Below, piece after piece: positions 1-5,426 of a DNA stretch of 5,426 nt (position 1 is its first letter; every line of letters starts with the position of its first letter). The notes under the pieces are model-generated. The model ran no database searches and was not told the DNA's origin. It was given only the letters and a program-made list of their open reading frames with translations. Origin of the DNA: Pseudomonadota bacterium. GTDB lineage: Bacteria > Pseudomonadota > Alphaproteobacteria > UBA828 > JAPUJA01. Both the position numbers and the translations under genes were made by a program. The stretch spans positions 1 through 5,426 of the forward strand of contig JAPUJA010000171.1 of NCBI GenBank assembly GCA_027296525.1. The letters run 5' to 3'.

Positions 1-520
1 GGCGAGTCAGATCCTCAGGACCGCAGTCTTCCGGCTCATGCACCAAGGTCTGCCTGAACCCGTCCACGATGTCGGGATCGCTCGGCGCGTCACCCTCCTT
101 GAGCCGGCGCGCGACGCCGAAGGCGCGCTCGGTGCCGGCCCTGGGAGCGATCAGCAACGCGACCAGCGCAAGCTCGGCCAGCCAGCCATAGGCCATCGGC
201 TTGACGAAGTGAATGAGCGCCCCGCCCGCGGCCGCGGCGAGGCCCGTGACGAAGAACAGCGTGAGCAGGCCCCGCACCATCCGGGCATTCGAACTCCGCT
301 TCTTCCGATTGAGCTTGACGGCGAGACCGCGCGTCAGCACCTCCAACGCGGCGTTCGGATCGGGAAGATAGTGAAAGAGCCCTCGCGGCCGGCCGAAGAG
401 CGCCGACAGCAGCAACGCCGCCAAGAGCAGAAGCGCGGGCTCCGGTCCGCCCGCCCAGTCGAGCCGGGACAGACCGTCGAACCCGTCTTTCACAGAGTCG
501 GCTATCGTGATTTCCGGCAT
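1..520 (-). CDS. CobD/CbiB-like membrane protein, N-terminal part (partial, runs off the window)
   Basis: Translating the minus strand from the ATG at 520 gives 173 residues with no stop before the window edge. Hydrophobic segments lie at about residues 29-43, 84-105 and 111-126, suggesting an inner-membrane protein. The layout resembles the N-terminus of CobD/CbiB, the membrane-bound adenosylcobinamide-phosphate synthase of cobalamin biosynthesis: a first helix ending in a GxP motif (GRP, 43-45), a PxP motif (53-55), a short amphipathic stretch ending in LNR (70-72), a basic linker, then two helices and an ARRLKEGD segment (137-144) where the family usually has a similar 'A..L..GD' region. 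Family members normally have GDP and PHP at the two motifs; here they are GRP and PDP, so enzymatic function is uncertain. A GTG about 30 bases upstream is also in frame, but the ATG fits the family start better. The Shine-Dalgarno is weak. Family assignment is from pattern memory only. Confidence 0.65.
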   Translation of the reverse strand, partial: MPEITIADSVKDGFDGLSRLDWAGGPEPALLLLAALLLSALFGRPRGLFHYLPDPNAALEVLTRGLAVKLNRKKRSSNARMVRGLLTLFFVTGLAAAAGGALIHFVKPMAYGWLAELALVALLIAPRAGTERAFGVARRLKEGDAPSDPDIVDGFRQTLVHEPEDCGPEDLTR

Positions 521-601
521 GGCAACGCTCGAACGCCCGCGCACCCGCAAGCGGCGGTGCGGTACGAGGCTATGCTCAAGGCGCCAAGCAATGGTTAACG
601 C

Positions 602-646
602 GGGCCGCGCCTTTCCGGGCCGCGCCTTTCCGGGCCGCGCCTTTCC
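602..646. repeat. Three perfect tandem copies of a 15-bp unit
   Basis: The unit GGGCCGCGCCTTTCC occurs at 602-616, 617-631 and 632-646 with no mismatch. It lies in the non-coding gap downstream of the PBP gene, so the 15-base (five-codon) length probably does not reflect coding constraint. Perfect identity suggests recent expansion by slipped-strand replication. On the minus strand the unit reads GGAAAGGCGCGGCCC. Confidence 0.95.
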
Positions 647-676
647 GGCCCCGCATGGCCGGCCCCGCATGGCCGG
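645..676 (-). other. Two overlapping GC-rich hairpins downstream of the PBP gene
   Basis: CCGGCC at 645-650 pairs with GGCCGG at 657-662 around a 6-base loop, and CCGGCC at 659-664 pairs with GGCCGG at 671-676 around the same loop. They share 659-662, so only one can form fully at a time. They lie 21 or more bases past the PBP stop codon. No T-run follows on the minus strand, so this is not a standard intrinsic terminator; it could stabilise the 3' end of the PBP mRNA or slow polymerase, which is inference. Confidence 0.6.
647..674. repeat. Two perfect tandem copies of a 14-bp unit
   Basis: The unit GGCCCCGCATGGCC occurs at 647-660 and 661-674, abutting the 15-bp array without a gap, and is followed by GGGCCG (675-680), which matches the start of the 15-bp unit. 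The unit begins and ends with GGCC, so each copy can form a hairpin with neighbouring bases. A second repeat family of different length directly next to the first is unusual for such a short spacer. Confidence 0.93.
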
Positions 677-696
677 GCCGATGGTTTAACGGGGGG

Positions 697-2649
697 TCAA
701 TGACCGGCCTTGCCGGACTCGATGCCACGATCCTCCGGGTCGCGCCCCTCGGAGCTTTCAGGCAGAGGGATCGTCCAGTCGAGCCAGCTGCAGCCCCGGG
801 CGAAGCGCTCGGGCGCGCAGCTGAGCGCCGTGGTCATGAAGCCTTGCCAAAGGCGCGCAGGCAGCGTTCCGCCGGTCACCCTGTTCATGGCGCGAGCGTC
901 ATCGTTTCCAAGCCACACGCCGGTGACCAGGCCACCCGCAAAGCCCACGAACCACGCATCCCGGAAGTCCTGGCTGGTTCCCGTCTTGCCGTAGGCCGGC
1001 CCGAGCGGCGCCTCGAGCCGGGCGGCGCGCCCGGTCCCCGTCTCGACCACGGCCGCCATGAGTTCGAGCATTCCGGCGACGGTTTCGCCCGAGACGGCCC
1101 GGCCCGCACCGGAGCCCTGACGCCGATAGATGGTCCCGCCCGTGCTGTCACGGATTTCGGTGATGCCGTGAGCGAGGACCCGAACCCCGCCGCTCGGGAT
1201 CGCGGCGTAGGCCTGCACGAGTTCGAGAAGCGGCAGGCCGGCGCTCCCCAGACTCAAGGTCGCTTCACTCGGCAGGTCCACCGTCACCCCGAGCCGGCGC
1301 GCCATCTTGATCACCGCCTTGACACCCACGGCGCGTATGAGGCGCACCGCGGCCGAGTTCAGCGAGCGCGCGAAGGCTTCCTCGAGGCTCACCTCGCCGT
1401 AATAGCGGTCGTTATAGTTCCCGGGGCTCCAATCGCCGACGGTGATCGGCGCATCGAGCACACGCTCGGCCGGTGTGTACCCCTCCTCCAACGCCGCCAA
1501 ATAGAGAATCGGCTTGAATGCCGAACCCGGTTGACGCATCGCCTGGGTCGCTCGGTTGAACTGACTCATCCCATAGTCGCGCCCGCCCACCATGACGCGC
1601 ACGGCTCCTTCAGGCGTGAGAGCGAGGAGCGCCCCCTGGCTCACGGCGAGGGCCGCCCCCTCGCGCGCCAGCGCACCCGCGAGCGCGGCCTGAGCCGCCT
1701 CTTGAAGAGCCGGGTCGAGGGTCGTCAACACGGTGAGATCGCCCCGCTGGGGCCCGACATAGCCGGGGACCTGCTCCAGGACCCAGTCGGCGAAATAACG
1801 CGCGCCTCCGGCGCCCTCGCGCCGGCTCCCCAGCGCCGCACGCTCGTGGGAAGCCGCCTCGGCCTCTTCAAGGGTGAGGAATCCCGCCTCGACCATATTA
1901 TTGAGCACGACCGTCGCGCGTTCGGCGGCAAGCTCGGGGTTTCGGGTCGGCGCGTAACGCGAAGGCGCCTTCAAGAGACCCACCAGCAACGCGGCGTCGG
2001 CAAGGCTGAGGCGGCGAACCGACTTGTCGAAATAACGCCTTGCCGCCGCGTCCACCCCGTAGGCGCCGGCGCCCAAATAGACGCGGTTGAGATAGATGGT
2101 GAGGATCTCGTCCTTGGTGAACTTCCGCTCGAGCCAGATCGCGAGCATGGCCTCCTGGATCTTGCGTTTGAGCGTCCGCTCCGGGTCGAGGAAGCTGATC
2201 TTGGCAAGTTGCTGGGTGATCGTGCTGCCCCCCTCGACGATCCGGCCGGCCTCGAGATTGGCATAGCCGGCGCGGATGATGCCCCAGAGGTCGATCCCGA
2301 AATGACTGAAGAAGCGCCGGTCCTCGGTGGCGATCACCGCATCGACGAGGCTTTGCGGGATCTCATCGAGAGAGACGAAGTCCCCGGCGAGGTTGCCGTA
2401 CGTCGCGATCGGCGTGCCGTCGGCCGCGAGCACGCTGACAGCCGGGTTGTGTGCCGGTCCGGCCAGCGTATCGGTCTTGGGCAGGTCGTAGGCGAAGTAG
2501 GCCAGGAAGCCGAGTCCGACGACGCCCGCCCAGATGAAGAGAACGAACAGCCATTTGAGCAGGAAGCGGCGCAGACGCGCGCCCCGCTTGGCTTGTCTCT
2601 TCGGACTCGGTTTTGCCCGGGGGTTCCGGGGCCGCGAGAGTTTCGCCAT
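697..2649 (-). CDS. Class A penicillin-binding protein (bifunctional PBP1a-type glycosyltransferase/transpeptidase)
   Basis: The 650-residue protein polymerises lipid II into glycan strands and cross-links the peptides on the periplasmic face of the inner membrane. A strongly basic cytoplasmic tail (1-28) precedes one transmembrane anchor (about 29-53). The family-51 glycosyltransferase domain follows with ATEDRRFFSHFGID (catalytic Glu109), GGSTITQQLAK (140-150), and the KDEILTIYLN segment with the second catalytic Glu181. The transpeptidase domain has SAFK (nucleophile Ser376, Lys379), SLN (429-431) and KTGT (555-558); all motifs are intact. It lacks the OB-like insertion and long tail of E. 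coli PBP1a (about 850 residues), matching the short alphaproteobacterial form; no PBP1C-type C-terminal domain is present. Cys611 and Cys620 near the end could form a periplasmic disulfide. The start is ATG 2649 or TTG 2652; TAA lies directly before TTG, and no other start occurs before the membrane anchor. No ordinary Shine-Dalgarno is visible. Confidence 0.96.
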   Translation of the reverse strand: MAKLSRPRNPRAKPSPKRQAKRGARLRRFLLKWLFVLFIWAGVVGLGFLAYFAYDLPKTDTLAGPAHNPAVSVLAADGTPIATYGNLAGDFVSLDEIPQSLVDAVIATEDRRFFSHFGIDLWGIIRAGYANLEAGRIVEGGSTITQQLAKISFLDPERTLKRKIQEAMLAIWLERKFTKDEILTIYLNRVYLGAGAYGVDAAARRYFDKSVRRLSLADAALLVGLLKAPSRYAPTRNPELAAERATVVLNNMVEAGFLTLEEAEAASHERAALGSRREGAGGARYFADWVLEQVPGYVGPQRGDLTVLTTLDPALQEAAQAALAGALAREGAALAVSQGALLALTPEGAVRVMVGGRDYGMSQFNRATQAMRQPGSAFKPILYLAALEEGYTPAERVLDAPITVGDWSPGNYNDRYYGEVSLEEAFARSLNSAAVRLIRAVGVKAVIKMARRLGVTVDLPSEATLSLGSAGLPLLELVQAYAAIPSGGVRVLAHGITEIRDSTGGTIYRRQGSGAGRAVSGETVAGMLELMAAVVETGTGRAARLEAPLGPAYGKTGTSQDFRDAWFVGFAGGLVTGVWLGNDDARAMNRVTGGTLPARLWQGFMTTALSCAPERFARGCSWLDWTIPLPESSEGRDPEDRGIESGKAGH

Positions 2650-2654
2650 CAATT

Positions 2655-2677
2655 AAAAAAACGGCTGAAGAGGCCGC

Positions 2678-2680
<3 letters not shown>
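2655..2680 (-). terminator. Compact intrinsic terminator or attenuator at the end of gyrB
   Basis: On the minus strand CGGC (2676-2673), a 7-base loop and GCCG (2665-2662) form a GC stem directly followed by seven T residues (2661-2655). G-U and A-U pairs with the T-run could extend the stem by up to three pairs. It begins right at the gyrB stop codon (TAG, 2680-2678). The core stem of only four pairs is short, so termination may be partial, allowing read-through into the PBP gene, whose ATG is only five bases beyond the T-run. Confidence 0.5.
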
Positions 2681-5161
<2,481 letters not shown>

Positions 5162-5165
5162 CGTA

Positions 5166-5426
5166 TCATCCTTTGAGAACCACCGAATTGCGCACGCGGA
5201 AGAACTGGACGCGGCCTTCGAGCGGGGCGAAGGTGGCGCGGTCGGTGCCCGTCATCCAGGCCTGCCCGCCAAGCTCGAGAAGGATCGCAAAGAGCCCCCG
5301 GCGTCGGTCTTCGTCGAGATGGGCCGCGATCTCGTCGAGCAAGAGCAATGGCGTGTGCTTACGCCGACGCCGAATGAGACGCGCCTGGCCCAAGACAACC
5401 GCGATCAGAAGCGCCTTCTGCTCGCC
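5166..5426 (-). CDS. recF: RecF, C-terminal 86 residues (partial, start lies outside the window)
   Basis: RecF is an SMC-like ABC ATPase that binds gapped DNA and, with RecO and RecR, helps load RecA for gap repair. The frame is open from the window edge. The fragment begins GEQKALLI, the end of the ABC signature motif; PLLLLDEIAAHLDE (fragment residues 26-39) is Walker B plus D-loop, with Asp31 and Glu32 the metal/catalytic pair; and TGTD follows after a WM dipeptide at the switch position. The tail ends with a short strand-rich segment (FFRVRNSVVLKG). The AWMTGTD form is what I associate with alphaproteobacterial RecF. The frame ends at TGA (5168-5166), four bases before gyrB, a gene order found after dnaN in many bacteria. 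What is visible shows no damage. Confidence 0.95.
   Translation of the reverse strand, partial: GEQKALLIAVVLGQARLIRRRRKHTPLLLLDEIAAHLDEDRRRGLFAILLELGGQAWMTGTDRATFAPLEGRVQFFRVRNSVVLKG
5169..5174 (-). promoter_or_regulatory. gyrB ribosome binding site inside the recF 3' end
   Basis: AAAGGA on the minus strand lies seven bases before the GTG at 5161 and overlaps the last sense codons of recF (Lys-Gly). It supports GTG as the gyrB start and implies that ribosomes finishing recF are positioned to initiate gyrB. Confidence 0.8.

Larger units (their letters stand above)
591..691. repeat. Imperfect direct repeat bracketing the tandem-repeat block
   Basis: ATGGTTAACG at 591-600 recurs as ATGGTTTAACG at 681-691, differing by a single inserted T, and both copies are followed by G-rich sequence. 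The copies start exactly 90 bases apart, which equals six 15-base units, and they enclose both tandem arrays. This could be the trace of a duplication that accompanied expansion of the array, or chance similarity in a short AT-rich motif. Confidence 0.55.
521..696. other. Intergenic region between the PBP gene and the CobD/CbiB-like gene
   Basis: This 176-base non-coding stretch separates two genes that point the same way on the minus strand. Its half near the PBP gene is almost entirely tandem repeats and GC-rich hairpins (listed separately). The part next to the CobD/CbiB-like start (521-590) should hold that gene's leader and promoter if it is transcribed independently. I could not find a convincing -35/-10 pair with proper spacing there, nor a strong Shine-Dalgarno before the ATG at 520. 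No small ORF here looks genuine. Confidence 0.7.

Noticed and set aside
38..598. A 186-codon open frame on the plus strand near the left edge
   Set aside because: It is codon-aligned and antisense to the CobD/CbiB-like gene and shows an Arg/Gln/Glu-rich composition without motifs. The minus-strand frame gives a coherent membrane protein, so this is a shadow.
521..600. A possible minus-strand promoter with TTGCTT near 590 and TAGCCT downstream
   Set aside because: The spacer is only about 13 bases and the -10 match is poor; alternative pairings have equally poor spacing or boxes, so no promoter is called.
602..674. The repeat block as a CRISPR array or attachment site
   Set aside because: The units abut without spacers and are too short for CRISPR repeats, and there is no tRNA, integrase or foreign gene nearby.
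507..689. A small plus-strand frame through the tandem repeats encoding repeated GRAFP peptides
   Set aside because: The peptide repeat simply reflects the 15-bp DNA unit being a multiple of three. There is no supporting ribosome binding site, and the phase is lost across the adjacent 14-bp units.

Overview
This window is a GC-rich chromosomal segment in which every supported gene lies on the minus strand. Read from high to low coordinates, the order is: C-terminus of recF (running in from 5426), gyrB, a class A penicillin-binding protein gene, and the N-terminal part of a CobD/CbiB-like membrane protein (running out past position 1). Protein sequence style points to an alphaproteobacterium, perhaps Rhodospirillales-like. 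The RecF tail carries a WMTGTD segment where E. coli has a different motif. GyrB is of the long Gram-negative type with the insertion in its C-terminal half. The penicillin-binding protein is the short form lacking a C-terminal accessory domain. This placement is from memory of the families, not from a search.

Region 5426-2678 is a replication/recombination block. recF ends four bases before the GTG start of gyrB, and the gyrB ribosome binding site lies inside the last recF codons, so the two are very probably cotranscribed and translationally coupled. In many bacteria this pair follows dnaA and dnaN, so those genes may lie just outside the window.

Region 2677-697 begins with a 28-base gap holding a small hairpin and a seven-T run that directly overlaps the end of gyrB and abuts the start of the cell-wall gene. 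It looks like a compact intrinsic terminator or attenuator, and it leaves the penicillin-binding protein gene without a normal Shine-Dalgarno sequence. The protein itself has intact glycosyltransferase and transpeptidase motifs.

Region 696-521 is a 176-base intergenic stretch holding the most unusual DNA here: three perfect 15-bp tandem copies followed immediately by two perfect 14-bp tandem copies, with overlapping GC-rich hairpins, bracketed by a near-identical 10-11 bp direct repeat. Region 520-1 encodes the first 173 residues of a CobD/CbiB-family protein whose usual family signature residues are altered.

I see no mobile element, CRISPR array, RNA gene or evidently novel multi-gene system. 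The core content is ordinary housekeeping. The points deserving a second look are the repeat array, the terminator-like structure fused to the PBP start, and the divergent CobD/CbiB-like protein.
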